64,000 bases of DNA from assembly GCA_023014365.1 (NCBI GenBank), contig JAEBUN010000011.1, forward strand, positions 310,001 through 374,000, read 5' to 3'. The stretch's first letter is position 1. Each line of letters begins with the position of its first letter. The DNA is from Lepiota brunneoincarnata (taxonomy: Eukaryota > Basidiomycota > Agaricomycetes > Agaricales > Agaricaceae). Below, piece after piece: positions 31,345 to 42,934 of the stretch. The notes below the pieces were generated by a model. The model saw only the letters and a list, made by a program, of their open reading frames with translations. It had not been told where the DNA came from and did not search any database. The position numbers were made by a program, and so were the translations under genes.

Positions 31345-34300
31345 TAAGTGCATTTGGTGTGGGAGCAGAGTTGTCTTTGGTAGGTTCTGGTGGGTTCCTG
31401 ACCTTTCTGGAGAATTCCATGAGCTTCTTTATACTTGGTTAAGTATTCTTCGGCATTTGTGCAGAGTGTTTCATTGGTGATCCATTTGTTCTCTGTGTGG
31501 GAGTATCCTTCCCATTTGACATAGTATTGGAGTTTTCCGTGATATCAGCAGTGATTAAGAATAGTTTCTATCTTGTATTCTTCTTCTTCATTAATGATGC
31601 CTGGTGGTGGTGGAGTCGGATGAGATCCATATGCTTCTGTTTTGGTATATGGGGTTACAAGATTTTGGTGGAACACCAGATGTATCTTCCATTTGATCGG
31701 AAGTTTTAGTTTGTATGTGAGTGGTGATAAGACTTCTGAGATAAGGAAGGGTCCTAGTCTTTTTGGGGATATTTTGTTGGAGATGAAGGGGAGTTTGAGG
31801 TTCTTGGCTTCTAGCCATACTTTTTGATGTGTTTCAAGGGGTTTGACAGTTCTTCTGGTTCTTTGTTTCATAATATCAGCAGAGAGTTGATGTGTGGCAT
31901 GTGCTTCTTTTCTGGCATCATCGAGGAGTCTGATGTGTTCATCTACTGATGGAAAGTTTGAAGTTTCCATTACCATGGGTATCAGTGGAGGGTTGTATCC
32001 CATGATTAGTTCGAATGGGGATTTCTGCCTCAAGGCATGTATTTTGGAGTTGTGTGTGAATTTGGCGATAGGGAGGGTTTCTGACCAGTCAAGGGGATTC
32101 CTGGTGCAGTATATGGCAAGATAGGTCTTGATTTCTTGGTGTATCATTCAGTGGAACCATCTGTCTGGGGATGGTATGCAGTTGAGAATGCTTGTTGGAT
32201 GTTTAGGCATTTGGCTAGCTCTCGGAGGGAGTTGGTGGCAAATCTGGGGTCTCAATCTGATATGATTTTATCAGATAATCTGAATCTGGTGAATACTTTT
32301 TCTATTAATAGTCGTCCGATGTCGTCAGTGTATGATCGATCTGAGGTTGGGATGAAAATAACCCCCTTATAAGGCCATGGTCCACCATGGACAATATCAC
32401 ATTATGACTGGCACTAGGCGGTAGACCAGTGATAAGATCCCATGAGATCTGAGCAAATGGGCATTTGGAAGATGATGGTGGGATTGGTTGAGTCGGTGCA
32501 TGATCCAGTCTGCATATGATTTTGTGTTGCTGACACTCTGGACAGCCTTTGACATAGTTCTTTATGAACATCGACATTCCTGGCCAATATACTTCTTTCT
32601 TGGTGAGATGGTATGTTTCCTGTTCTCCAGGGTGAGTATGTGTAGGGTGGTTGTGGTATCTTGCAATGATATTGCGTCTGAGTTGGAGGTCTTCTGGAAT
32701 GATGACATGTTCTTGGAACATGAGGAGTAGACCATTCAAGGTTGGGACTGTTCCGAAGTCTTTATCGGCAGCGTTAGGGTAGGTTTCCTTTAGGAGTTTG
32801 AATGCTTTGGTGGTTCTAGCATCGTATTTGGGTGATTCTGTGATTTTTCTTGGAGCTTCATATCAACAGTGGCAATAAAGAGGTGTTCTGGGAGTACTGT
32901 GATCAGGTTTGATCTTCTATGTTGGTGGTGGCAACAAAGAGGTTATTTGGAAGCATGGTGATGTCTTCATTATCATTATCCTCATCAGGGATGTGGTCTG
33001 GATGTCTTGATAGAGCATCTGGTGCAGGGATCTTTGATCCTGGGACATGTTCCAGTTTGAAGTTGTAGTCAGCGAGGGTCTGGACCCATCATGCTTGCCA
33101 GCAGTTGATTTTCTGGGGTTTACACCAGTATGTGAGGTTTTGATGATCCATTCTGATGCAGACTGTATGGGGGCTGCCAAGGAGGTAGTGGCGCCATTCT
33201 TTGAGGGCTTGGATAATAGTGAGGAGTTCCCTATTGTAGATATTGTAATTGTGTTCCGCTGGTCTGAATGTCTTTGAACAGAATGATACGGGTTTCCATA
33301 TTCCATTGATGTCATGTTGGTACAGGATGGCTCCTGATGCAAATTTGGAAGCATCAGCTTCTATTTCAAAGGGTTTTGTGGAGTCGGGCATGAGGAGTAC
33401 TGGTTCCTTTAAGAATTCATTTTTGTGCGTTCGAACACTTTTTGTTGTTCTTCTTTCCATTCAAATTTGTTCAATTTGGATAGGAGTTGGTTAAGGGGTT
33501 TGGTGTGGTGGGAGTAGCTGTGGATGAACTTCCAGTAGAAGTTACAGAATCTGATGAATTTCCAAATGTGTCAGACTGTTTTTGGCACTGGCCAGTCTTC
33601 TATTCCTTTGAGCTTTCTGGGATCCATTTTGATCTTGTCTGGTGTGATGATCATGCCAAGATATTTGAGTTGTTGTTTGTTGAACTTGCATTTCTCCGTT
33701 TTGAGGTAGAGGTCATTTTCCTGCAGGATTTGCAGTACTTTTTCCATAAGTCAGTCAGTTTCTTCCTGGGTTTTACCATAGATTAGGATATCATCCATGT
33801 AGATGATGATTCCTCCTTTCTCCATTATTTCAGAGAATAACATGTCCATCATGTGTTGGAACATCGCGGGACTGTTGCAAAGTCCGAAAAACATTACAGT
33901 CAGTTTGAAAAGACCCTTGGGAGTCTTGATTTGATTCTGATGTTATTGTATCCTAGGCAGATGTTGAGCTTAGTGAAATACTTAGCTCCTTTGAGTTTAT
34001 CCATGATAGAGGAAATCATGGGGATTGGGTAGGCATTTTTGATGGTGTGATCGTTTAGATAATGATAGTCTTGGCAGGGTTGGAGGTCTCCTCCTTTCTT
34101 GGCAACGAAGAAGAAGGGTGATGCCATAGGGGATTTTGAGGGGCAGTTGTACCCTTTTCGAAGGTTTTCATCTATAAATTCCTTTAGTGCTTTTCTTTGG
34201 CAGGTGCCACTTGATAAGGTTTCATCAATTTTGCGTCAAATGTTGGTTTTAGTTCAATTTCATGATCAAATGTTCTTGATGGTGGGAATCGTTTGGATGC

Positions 34301-34972
34301 TTTTTTGTTGAATATTTTAGCCCATTGGGTGAATCTCCGAGGGATCTTGGGTGGTTCCTTGTTTGATTCTGGTTGTTTTCCTTTTTGGTTTGCTGATCTT
34401 ATCGGGTTATGTTGCTCATTGTGGAGTGTTGTGGCATGTGTTGCTTTGGCATTTACTTCTAATGGGGTTAGAAGCATCAGGTTCATTTCTCTTTCTAAAG
34501 AGAAGGTGTCAAGGTCAACATTTAACAAGTTGATGTATTCTTCAGGGTCTTCCTCAGGTTGGGAGGTTTTTCCAGCCATTATGTCCATGGTGATGGAGTT
34601 GAGTTTGACGGGTTGTCATAGGGTTCTGAGGAGTTTGGAGAAGTCTTGATGATTGATTTGGGGTTTCCAAGAGAATGTCTTGGTCTTCCAGTTGATGTCA
34701 GGATTGTATTGTTCCAAGGGAAATCTGATGATGAGGTCCTTCTCACCAGCATTTGTGACATATGCTTCTAGCATGCAATCTCTTCCATCAATGATGGTCC
34801 TGATTTTGATATATTCATGGATCTTGCCATATTGATTGTCAGTTCCGTCAACGTTACTGAGAGGGATTGGTTGGTCCAGCCATTTGGTTTGATAACCATG
34901 TCGTTCAAAGACTTTGTGGGAAATAAAGTTTCCTTGGGCTCCTGAGTCTATCAGGGTGGTGATGGCCACAGG
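31345..34972 (-). pseudogene. C3 pol, decayed
   Basis: Protease TLIDSGAQGNF at 34960 with the full C-terminal part that C2 lacks. [12 protein letters not shown], then a loss near 33900 in the FKTPMG region; the YMDDIL block at about 33790-33810. RNase [11 protein letters not shown] (about 33360). Integrase zinc domain HTHPGEQETY...CPECQQHK and core 32739-32150. Chromodomain near 31560. At least four frameshifts and several TGA stops. Used here as reference for C2. Confidence 0.88.
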
Positions 34973-35145
34973 TTTTGATGTCCATTCACTCCAAATCTTG
35001 ATGGGTAAGAAAAGGGATCGTTTATTTGGGGATAGTCATAATTGTACAGAGTTTATGGAGAAAATGTCCTTCTGGGAGTGACAGTGAGAAATGTCCTTCT
35101 GAGTTCTGGAACGTGCAGGGGCACATTGGTCAACAGCGTTCCTTT

Positions 35146-36872
35146 TTAAAAATCCTGGAATGGACGCATCTCTGGATCTTCAGCTAGCACGGAGTGGAGT
35201 TCTTGTTGGAGTTCAGGATCAAGGTCATCAACCATTTGGCGCATCTGAGATGCGACTTCTGCGACGGCAAGGGAGTACTTGCATTGTGGTGATTGTTGGG
35301 TGTTCCAGTTTGGAAATCCAGGATGAGTGTTTTGTTGTCCAGGGAAAGGACGATTGGGGTTTCTTGCAGGGCGAGGGGGATTGGTCCGCATTCCTGGGAA
35401 GTGTCTGGCTGGCAGTGGTTGTGGGCATTTACTGACCCAGTAGTCCTTAGCTCCACATCGGAAGCATTCCTGGTTCTGATATGATTTCATTTGTTGTCCA
35501 GTGACAACGGCATCTAACTCCAATGGTTCTTGAGTGGAGTCTCCTTCAGCATATTCTGGTTGTGGAATTTCAGGATAAGGATCTTCGAATCCTTCTTCTA
35601 CTGCAGCATAGTCTATTTCCATGGCGTGTGGGTCTTGTAGGGAAAAACACGGAGCATTACTTCTTTGGTAGAATTGTGCATAGGGCATGTTGTTGTTTGG
35701 ATGGTTCAGTCCACGGTTGGGTTGGTATTGGTTTCTTTGAGGAAATGTGTTTCTGGGTGTGCTATATAGGGTGTTGATTCTGCAGAAGTTGTCATCAAGT
35801 TTGTTAGCTCAGGTATACCAAGTGGTGATGGTTGTTGGAGGGTTTTCCAATTTGTTGATCTTCATTGTGATGCAGCGATTGATTGCTTTGTGATAAAGAT
35901 TGATCAGGGTGCGATCTTCATTCAGTCCAGACTGACGGATGAGTTCTTTGAACTGAACATTGAACTCAGTCATCGGTTTACCTGCTTGGTGCAGGGTTTG
36001 AAGTCTGGTATGCACATATGCATGTTCATCTGCTGGGGTGAAGTCAGCTCTAAGCTGTGCAGTGAAGTCATCCCATGACTCCATGGCTATGGGTTGTCCT
36101 TGTTGGGTTTGGGCATTCCTCTCATGGAGGTATTGTCTGGCCCAAGCTCAGGCATCTCCTGATTGCATTGTCGAGAGAATGAATAGGGTTCTGGCAAGGT
36201 TGGTGTTGTAGGTAGTCGCGTTAGTGAGTATGTAAACTTCACATTGGAAGATCCAATCTTCAAAGAGTCTTCTAGTTCCATCGAAGGTGATGGGTTTGAG
36301 TAGTCCTAACTCCTTTGGGGTATGTGCAGCAGCCATTATTTGTAACTGTCTGGGTGGCAGTGGCGGTGGTCTTGGTGGTTGCAGCAGTTGTACAGGTGGT
36401 GCCAGTAGGGCTAAAGCTTGTACTGGTGCAGGTAATGCGAGTGGTTGAGGATCAGGGTCCAATTGGTTGTCATCGGTGATGTAGACGTCTGAGAAGTTCT
36501 CTCAGTTGTTTGAGGGCGTATTCAAGCTTTTGAAGTTCAAAGTTGTTTAATGGGTCTACTTTGGCACAATATTCTTCAGCTTGTTTGCATTTTCTTTCTT
36601 CTTGTTTGTAGTGTTCTTTTAATTCTCTTTCATGTTGTATTCTTTGTCATTCTGCTAGTTCTTCAGCAAAACTTGTTCGAGTGCAGTGTGGATGTTGATG
36701 CACTTGGAGCGGGCAAGTCAAATGGAGATGGGGGGTAGAATGGGGACAGTGTTTGAGTGGGGATGGGGTTTCTTCTGGGATCTGGATTTTGGGTTCCTGA
36801 TCCGGAGATTCTACTTCTCAATTTGGGAGGAGGTGGTGGAGTTTCTTGGGCTGAGAACTTCTTTGGAGGCAT
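35146..36872 (-). pseudogene. C3 gag
   Basis: ATG 36872 (MPPKKFSAQE) opens 69 codons, then a TGA. One shift before 36462, then a single frame to 35146 with only TGA stops: capsid part ELGLLKPITFDGTRRLFEDW, nucleocapsid CFRCGAKDYWVSKC (35470-35430), C-terminus SQMRQMVDDLDPELQQE. Same architecture as C2. Confidence 0.85.
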
Positions 36873-36884
36873 GGTGGCAGTTGT

Positions 36885-37178
36885 CTAGCAATCAATTATC
36901 ACTAGAAGGATGAAAAATTGGGTTGCGATGATGGAGATTCCTGAATACAGGTTCCACAATCTGATGACACAGCAGTGGCAGGGGCACATGATGCATTTGA
37001 GTTCTAAGGTCATTATTCAGTAGGCGATGAGGGTGGTGGTGGAGGTAAAGACAAATATGAGTAGGTAAGCCAGGTCTTCTGGCAGGGAGAGGTTGAGGGA
37101 TGTAGTGATGGCTACACAGAGGGGTGGTTTTCTTTCGCATATTGTTTTGAATGACCAGAGTACCTCGATGTGTTCAGT
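36885..37178 (-). pseudogene. C3 uORF: membrane-type peptide before gag
   Basis: Reads ERKPPLCVAITTSLN, hydrophobic segment 1 (LAYLLIFVFTSTTTL), one TGA at 37019-37017 (CGA expected), Cys cluster CIMCPCHCCVI, hydrophobic segment 2, and TAG at 36887-36885, 12 bases before the gag ATG and in its frame. Left part cut by Tc1-G. Confidence 0.6.
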
Positions 37179-37179
37179 A

Positions 37180-38783
37180 CAGTGGCATCCAAAAGTATCA
37201 CACCGTCACATGACCAATGGATCAACTCTCTCTCGTTCTTCAAGATCATTGTTGTTTCATCCATAAATTATATTGACAGAGAGCTAAGCATGTAGGGAAT
37301 CAATATATAGTAGTAGAGAGACATAATATACAGAATTTAAATCAAAAAATGAGGAGGAGTGCGAAAAGGATGGTGCAATACTTTTGGACATCACCTATTA
37401 AGAGATAAGATTAGAGCATTGTGGGATGAAAACAAAACCATTCACCTCGAAACAAGTTAGTACTTGGTGTTTCCACCCTGGGCCTTAATTACTGCCTCAA
37501 CACGATGAGGCATACTCTCAAAAAGGGTGTCCAAATTTTCTTGAGATATATTACCCCATTCCTCCTGAAGAGCAGCCTACATCTCATCCTGGTTGCGAGG
37601 AAGAGGGTCATGGGCATGCACAAGATGATCCAATTGGTCCCATGCATGCTCTATAATGTTCATATCAGGGCTTGAGGGTGGCCAGTCCAAGCAGCAAATT
37701 TTTTTCTTCTTGAAAAATTCCTTGGCAACTTTACTCCTGTGTTTCAGGATCGTTATCCTGCTGGAAAATCAGTGCACTTTGACCTGTGGATCTCAGATTA
37801 AGATCCTTGAGAGTCCCTAGATAAGACTTTTCAAGGATCTTGACATAATCCGGACCACACATGATGCCGGATATCTGATGTAACCTCCCTACCCCCTGAC
37901 TAGTGATGCACCCCCAAACCATAATATTCCCCCTCCCATGTTTGATGTTCTTCTTGGTAAATCGAGGGTCCAGGGCCTGTCCAGGCTTCATCCAAGCATA
38001 TTGACGGCCATCTGACTTGAAAAGGAGGAATTTAGATTCATCGGAGAAAATTACCTCCTTCCAGTCATCAACCATCCAATCAGAATGCTGGTGTGCCCAT
38101 GCAAGTCACTTCTTCTGATTGATTGGAGAAATGTAGGGATGGGGCCTCCTGACTCAGCATATCAATCCTTTCTCCTTTTAGGGAGTGTGCTACTGTTTGG
38201 CGTGATACACCCAGGAAGGTGGTTTTAGCCAATTCAGTTGCATTGGATACCTCCGTTCAGGCAAGAAGCTGGGCCCCAACTTGCACTTGGTGCTCATCCA
38301 GCTTTTGAGGGCAACCAGATTTGGGCCTGACATAATATGGATCTTCAGTTTTGGAGAATCTGTCAAGTACACGGCTGACAGTAGAGTGATGGATACTGAT
38401 CCTTGACCCGATCTGTCTATGGGTCATCCTGGAAGACTGGAGTTCAACAATGCAAGCAACTTTAGATGTGGAAGTATAGACCATAGTGTAATGAGGCTGA
38501 ATGATGCAAAAAACTTGAGGTTTGTTCACTCTGGCTTCGCCTATATAGCTTCAAAGGTGATTGAACTTAGATGTCCAAAAGAAATGCACCATAGGTGTGG
38601 CACTAAAACATGAATTTTATTCCTAGAATACATTATACAGCAAAGTTTCATTGCCTATGATGATTCCTTGTGTCCTGGAGCACGAAACAGCATACTTTGT
38701 TTCACCTCAAGTGTTACATGAAATAGATAAGTGAGATCAAGAGATCAGGTCACATGATGGTGCAATACTTTTGGATGCCACTG
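37180..38783 (-). mobile_element. Tc1/mariner family G
   Basis: Inverted ends CAGTGGCATCCAAAAGTAT, flanked by TA (37178-37179, 38784-38785). Inserted in the C3 leader. A second, inverted copy of the end motif (TACTTTTGGACATCAC) lies inside the left end at about 37380-37395. Confidence 0.88.
37460..38490 (-). pseudogene. Tc1-G transposase, frameshifted
   Basis: N-terminal DNA-binding part 38529-38257 (MTHRQIGSRISIHHSTVSRV). The catalytic part in another frame (38075-37731) has VIFSDESKF, GNIMVWGC and IFQQDNDP. The C-terminus in a third frame has PPSSPDMNIIEHAWD and ESMPHRVEAVIKAQGG. All parts of a Tc1-like DDE transposase are present but spread over three frames with stops. Confidence 0.8.
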
Positions 38784-38800
38784 TATGTTGGCAGAGCAGA

Positions 38801-39502
38801 TGTTATGAACAGTCCAGACCGGGAGGAACAAGAATTATTGTTTGACTTTACAAGATGGGTACAGGAGACTACAGACCAACTACGGGCACAAGAATACGAA
38901 GACGAGGAAGGGGAATATTACACTGCCATGCAGGACCTGGCAAGAGAAGCAGGAATGGAGATAACTTTGGAGGATATATTGGAATACCCCGAGGACGAGG
39001 AAGATAACCATGGATCAACCGACCCAACCTCCGATACGGATGGAAGCACTGAGAGAATGGAGAGCAAGAACGAGAGAGGACTCCATGGAGATACAATCGG
39101 GAGAAGAAGATTATGAGTCAGAGGAAAGCGATGGAACATCGCACAGCAGTAGCGAGAGTACTGACTCATTGTAATATAAATAACGCTAGGATGCCATCAG
39201 CCAGGATGTGCATCATGGTCAAGGACTGCGCACGACCAGTAGAACAGCCAAGTAACCTATAACGAGTATATAGCACCTCATAGGTATATAAGGCCTGTAC
39301 AAGTAGAGATTAAAGCCTCAAGCTTTAATCTTGTTAACAGCGGTCAGTTTACCTCTCTGCCTTAACTTGGCGTCTTCCCTCGTTATCTCATTGAGCGCGA
39401 TCCACTAAGCTCTATAAGGCCAACCGTCTCGGACACCTTGTAGAGTGATTGAAGGCCAGTCTCCAGTTATCCTTGGATACAGAAGGAGCACGGATCATAA
39501 CA
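38801..39502 (+). mobile_element. Solo LTR family A (702 bp) with U3 ORF
   Basis: TGTTATGAACAG to ATCATAACA; duplication GCAGA (38796-38800, 39503-39507). The U3 ORF starts at the ATG in the first bases (NSPDREEQELL) and is frameshifted near 39065. TATATAA at 39285-39291; AAGCTTTAATCT at 39320-39331 is the self-priming segment. Confidence 0.95.
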
Positions 39503-39556
39503 GCAGAGCAGAGTAGAGGGCAAGCAAGAGATAAGCAGCAGAGTATCTTAGTGTTT

Positions 39557-39941
39557 TGTTACCTGGGTTAGGGGTTCACTCTTGAGTAGCATGGAGTTCA
39601 ACACAGGATGTCTATACAGACTTGGTCCTGTCCTACTAAGCATAACTTGGAGACAACAGAGCACTATAGTCCAGCCAGTTTAGGAGCAAAGAGATATAGG
39701 AGGCAAGAACTGTATAACACTAAGATAAGGATACAAGGTATTGTACTGTATCCTTATATGCTTCTAAGTGTGGCTGTACTCCTACCATAATAATCTGGAC
39801 CAGAGTAACTATGAGTCAGAGATAAGGAACATGAGGTGTATACTGAGAATAGTCCTTCTGATGTACACTACTGATGGTTTCATAGTGACATGGGAATGTA
39901 GATTAAAAATAACCATCCTTCTGATAGAACTTCTGATAACA
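39557..39941 (-). mobile_element. C3 5' L­TR
   Basis: 385 bp, on the plus strand TGTTACCTGGG to TGATAACA. The adjacent leader (AACACTAAGATACTC on the minus strand) keeps 12 bases of the self-priming PBS. Confidence 0.92.
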
Positions 39942-40255
39942 TTCCCTCAAAGGAACCAATACCAACCAAATTGAGGACCAAATTGCCCCAACAACAATGT
40001 GCTATACACACAATTCTACCAAAGGAGCAATGCTCCATGTTTCACACCCCTGAGACCCACATGCCATAGAAATAGACCATGCCGTAGTAGAAGAAGGATA
40101 TGAAGATCCTTACTTTGAAATCCCACAACCAGAATACACCAAAGAAGACTCCACACAAGAACCATTGGAGATAGATGCAATTGTCATGGAACAACAAATG
40201 AAAGCTTACCAAAAACAAGAATGCTTCTGATGTGGAGTAAATGATCATTGTGTAG
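39942..40255 (+). pseudogene. C1 gag, third piece
   Basis: Continues from 21303 after the TTCCC duplication: QRNQYQPN, YTQFYQRSNAPC, then FRAME changes, and the knuckle start QECF-C-GVNDHCV near 40215-40255 with a TGA in it. After 40255 similarity to C elements ends abruptly. Confidence 0.8.
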
Positions 40256-40731
40256 AGGTTGGCATGTGGCTGCATGCACAACAGCTGCCCCATGCCATCT
40301 CTTGTAGTTTCAGAAGCCAAACTCGGAACAGAGTCAAACTTGGAACCCAAACCCAGATTGAACCCCAGATCATGACTTTTGGAGTGCTTGCACAAAAGAA
40401 ACAGCTATCATTCATCAGCATATCCATCCTGTTGATAGCCTCATATGCTCAAGGGCAAACAATTTTCCTTATTCATTTCTCCATTCTGTTTCATGAGCTT
40501 GATTGTAGAGTAAAATTTTCTCCCTCTTATAGTTTTCTCTGTGCTTCGCATATCACCCCTTTTATCCTATTGTTTTCTGTTCCCAAATCTTTGGCTAACC
40601 TAGCTGAGAAAAACTTTGCAACTCTCCTGTTTCACATTCCCTACATCCCAGATATGACCTAGCTTAAGTAGCCAACATTTTCCTTGCCATTTTGGTGCAG
40701 GAAAAATTTAATTACTTGTAGTTTTCATGTA
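40256..40731 (+). other. Unknown sequence, left flank of the MITE
   Basis: No similarity to other parts of the window. A 132-codon plus-strand frame (40264-40662) is rich in hydrophobic residues but has no motif; I cannot support it as a gene. Confidence 0.4.
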
Positions 40732-40733
40732 TA

Positions 40734-41310
40734 CAGTAAGGGATAAAACCCTTCCAATGATTTTTATACTTCAACAAATATGTTAATAACTGCCCACCTA
40801 CTAAAGGTGAAACCTTCATATTTTAATTGGGAATACCTATATGGCTCATGTATCATCCTGCCAAATATCATTATGTCATATGTCATTTTGGGAAGTCAGT
40901 GAATTAAACAATCATGTAAGGTCATTGGAAGGGTTTTGTCCATCTTTACTCTAATCACATGATTTTGTTTATTACAGCCAAATAAGTGCAAGTAAATGTC
41001 ATGTGACTGGTTGGAATAATGTATAAATATAGCTGCTCACTTCCCTAGCTCACACCACCCCCCCAACCTCAAAAAGTGTAATATTGGTAATTTATTAGAG
41101 ATGGACAAAACCCTTCCAATGACCTTAAATAATTATTTAATTCACTGACTTCCCAAAATGGCATATGACATAATGATATTTGGCAGGATGATACATGAGC
41201 CATATAGGTATTCCCAATTAAAATATGAAGGTTTCACCTTTAGTAGGTGGGCAGTTATTAACATATTTGTTGAAGTATAAAAATCATTGAAAGGGGTTTG
41301 TCCCTTACTG
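40734..41310. mobile_element. MITE derived from Tc1-H (577 bp)
   Basis: Ends CAGTAAGGGATAAAACCC, flanked by TA (40732-40733, 41311-41312). The left ~360 bp match the left end of Tc1-H up to CTCACACCACCCC, the right ~220 bp match its right end from AAAAGTGTAAT. The transposase gene is precisely absent. It would depend on a Tc1-H-type transposase such as 59154-60155. Confidence 0.88.
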
Positions 41311-41312
41311 TA

Positions 41313-41458
41313 TATGAGCTTATGCTTGTGTGCCTTCGGCACACCTATTTGGGCAACTTTAGCATTATAGAAAGATTTGAGTGAAAACAAAGTTTTTTGG
41401 AAGTCACATGACTTTGTTTACTAATGTTTGGTCTTTACTGAATGGATCACATGATCTT
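41313..41458. other. Unknown sequence between MITE and element A
   Basis: Contains a small hairpin GTGTGCCTTCGGCACAC at about 41328-41344. No coding frame. Its right edge is the break in the A 3' LTR. Confidence 0.4.
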
Positions 41459-42934
41459 GTTTTCGTTCTCGCTCTCCATTCTCTCAGTGCTTCCATCCGT
41501 ATCGGAGGTTGGGTCGGTTGATCCATGGTTATCTTCCTCGTCCTCGGGGTATTCCAATATATCCTCCAAGGTTATCTCCATTCCTGCTTCTCTTGCCAGG
41601 TCCTGCATGGCGGTATAATATTCCCCTTCCTTGTCTTCGTATTCTTGTGCCCGTAGTTGGTCTGTAGTCTCCTGTACCCATCTTGTAAAGTCGAACAATA
41701 ATTCTTGTTCCTCCCGGTCTGGACTGTTCATAACATTATCCCCTTCGTAAGGTCTGATGTCCTCATCAGACATATCCTCAGTATAATCCGACAGGCTCTC
41801 CTGTAATGTTTGATTTGGCGATGGGGTCCCAGTCGAAGTATGGGTCGGGTTCTGGGGAGTCGCTTCGGTAGCTTGGTGGTCTGGGGATGGCGGGTCTTGG
41901 GTGAGGTCGATGACGATGGGTTCTCTGGAGTGAATGGTGGCGGGTGCGCCGAAGGATCGGTTCAGGAAGTCGGTGGCTTCCGCTAGCAGATGTGGTGGTG
42001 GCGTTGGTGGTCGGAATGACGACGGGGGCATTTTGAATTCGGGTGCGGAGGGGTCTGGCTGAAGCGGGGCGCTGCTCGGTGCTTGCAACAATGTGTCGAA
42101 TATTGTTGTTTGTGGTTTCGCGTGTGAGGGATCGAGCTCTGCTTGGTATTCCTCATGGGCGGCGATACAGGCCAGGTACCATACTTGCGGGTTGATGCTG
42201 GTAAGGGTTTCTCTCGCAGTGCTTCTCGTAATGGCCTGGGGCAATCTTTCGACAATATCGACATTGGTAGCGCGGGCATCCTGCTTTGATATGGCCAAAT
42301 CGACGGCAGCAATTGCAGCGAGTTTGGGTGGTGGATAAGTGAGTGGTGGTAGTCCTGATGGGGGCGTCATTAGAAGTAGATATAGCTTGTACAACACTTG
42401 ATGGTTGGTTACTCGTATCCACCATGGGAGGGTTGGAAGGTTGGGTGGTGGTCCCGATAGGTAGGATAGGGCGGTCCTGACTTCCGCTTCCATTGCTCGG
42501 GCTTGGGATCGGACTCTCAAACGGGAATTCGGTGAGAGCGGTTGATAACATGGCAGAAATGGTATCGCGGTCCTGTTCCTCTGTTGCGCTAGAAAGAATA
42601 GTGGCGCATAGTTTTTCGAATTCTGTTGTTCGGTCGTGGACGAGGCGCTTGTGATACAGAAGAGCAGTAAATGTCTTCCAGCAGGTGTCGACCAGGGGTA
42701 CCATCGCTGGACTGCATTTAAGACGGGTTCCGGTAATATGAAAGGGAACTTCGTGTAAAAGGATGGATCGTATCTCGGGTTGGTTGGAGGGAAGGAAGGT
42801 ATGCCGGATGATATAAGGACTGTTGGTCCTGTCTGGTTGGTCGTCAGCGGTATCGGTGGCAGGGTTAGGTTGGCTATCTCCTGTGACGCGGTTCGCCAGG
42901 GATATGATTCTTTCCCGGATGAGAAGGCGTCCAT
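41447..42934 (-). CDS. A ORF beta: 495-codon protein running into the 3' LTR
   Basis: Open from ATG 42934 (MDAFSSGKES) to 41447, in the +1 frame of alpha. The first 780 bp overlap alpha; this part reads like protein (LPWWIRVTNHQVLYKLYLLLM cut short, VDIVERLPQA, WYLACIAAHEEYQAEL). After alpha ends: Pro-rich, a VIDLTQD motif, an acidic tail (SDEDIRPYEGDN), then without a stop into the LTR (NSPDREEQELL...). In this copy the ORF ends seven codons before the intact U3 ORF would diverge, because the LTR is broken. In a complete element it would gain about 40 more residues ending TDSL. Function unknown. Confidence 0.6.
   Translation of the reverse strand: MDAFSSGKESYPWRTASQEIANLTLPPIPLTTNQTGPTVLISSGIPSFPPTNPRYDPSFYTKFPFILPEPVLNAVQRWYPWSTPAGRHLLLFCITSASSTTEQQNSKNYAPLFFLAQQRNRTAIPFLPCYQPLSPNSRLRVRSQARAMEAEVRTALSYLSGPPPNLPTLPWWIRVTNHQVLYKLYLLLMTPPSGLPPLTYPPPKLAAIAAVDLAISKQDARATNVDIVERLPQAITRSTARETLTSINPQVWYLACIAAHEEYQAELDPSHAKPQTTIFDTLLQAPSSAPLQPDPSAPEFKMPPSSFRPPTPPPHLLAEATDFLNRSFGAPATIHSREPIVIDLTQDPPSPDHQATEATPQNPTHTSTGTPSPNQTLQESLSDYTEDMSDEDIRPYEGDNVMNSPDREEQELLFDFTRWVQETTDQLRAQEYEDKEGEYYTAMQDLAREAGMEITLEDILEYPEDEEDNHGSTDPTSDTDGSTERMESENENKIM
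41459..41735 (-). mobile_element. A 3' LTR, partial
   Basis: 277 bp, from TGTTATGAACAG (minus strand start at 41735) to a break at 41459 inside the U3 ORF. The TATA box and R-U5 part are missing. Confidence 0.9.

Larger units (their letters stand above)
21299..39946 (-). mobile_element. Gypsy element C3 (minus strand), with nested insertions
   Basis: LTRs at 21304-21688 (3') and 39557-39941 (5') are flanked by TTCCC on both sides (21299-21303, 39942-39946). The order on the minus strand is leader, uORF, gag, pol, alpha/beta. It is invaded by C2 at 22458, a truncated LTR-C, Tc1-G and a solo LTR-A. All CDS have TGA stops and several frameshifts; CpG is strongly reduced compared with C2. Confidence 0.92.

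Noticed and set aside
40264..40662. 132-codon plus-strand ORF as a membrane protein gene
   Set aside because: Only support is length and hydrophobic composition; no start context, motif, homologue in the window or splice structure.
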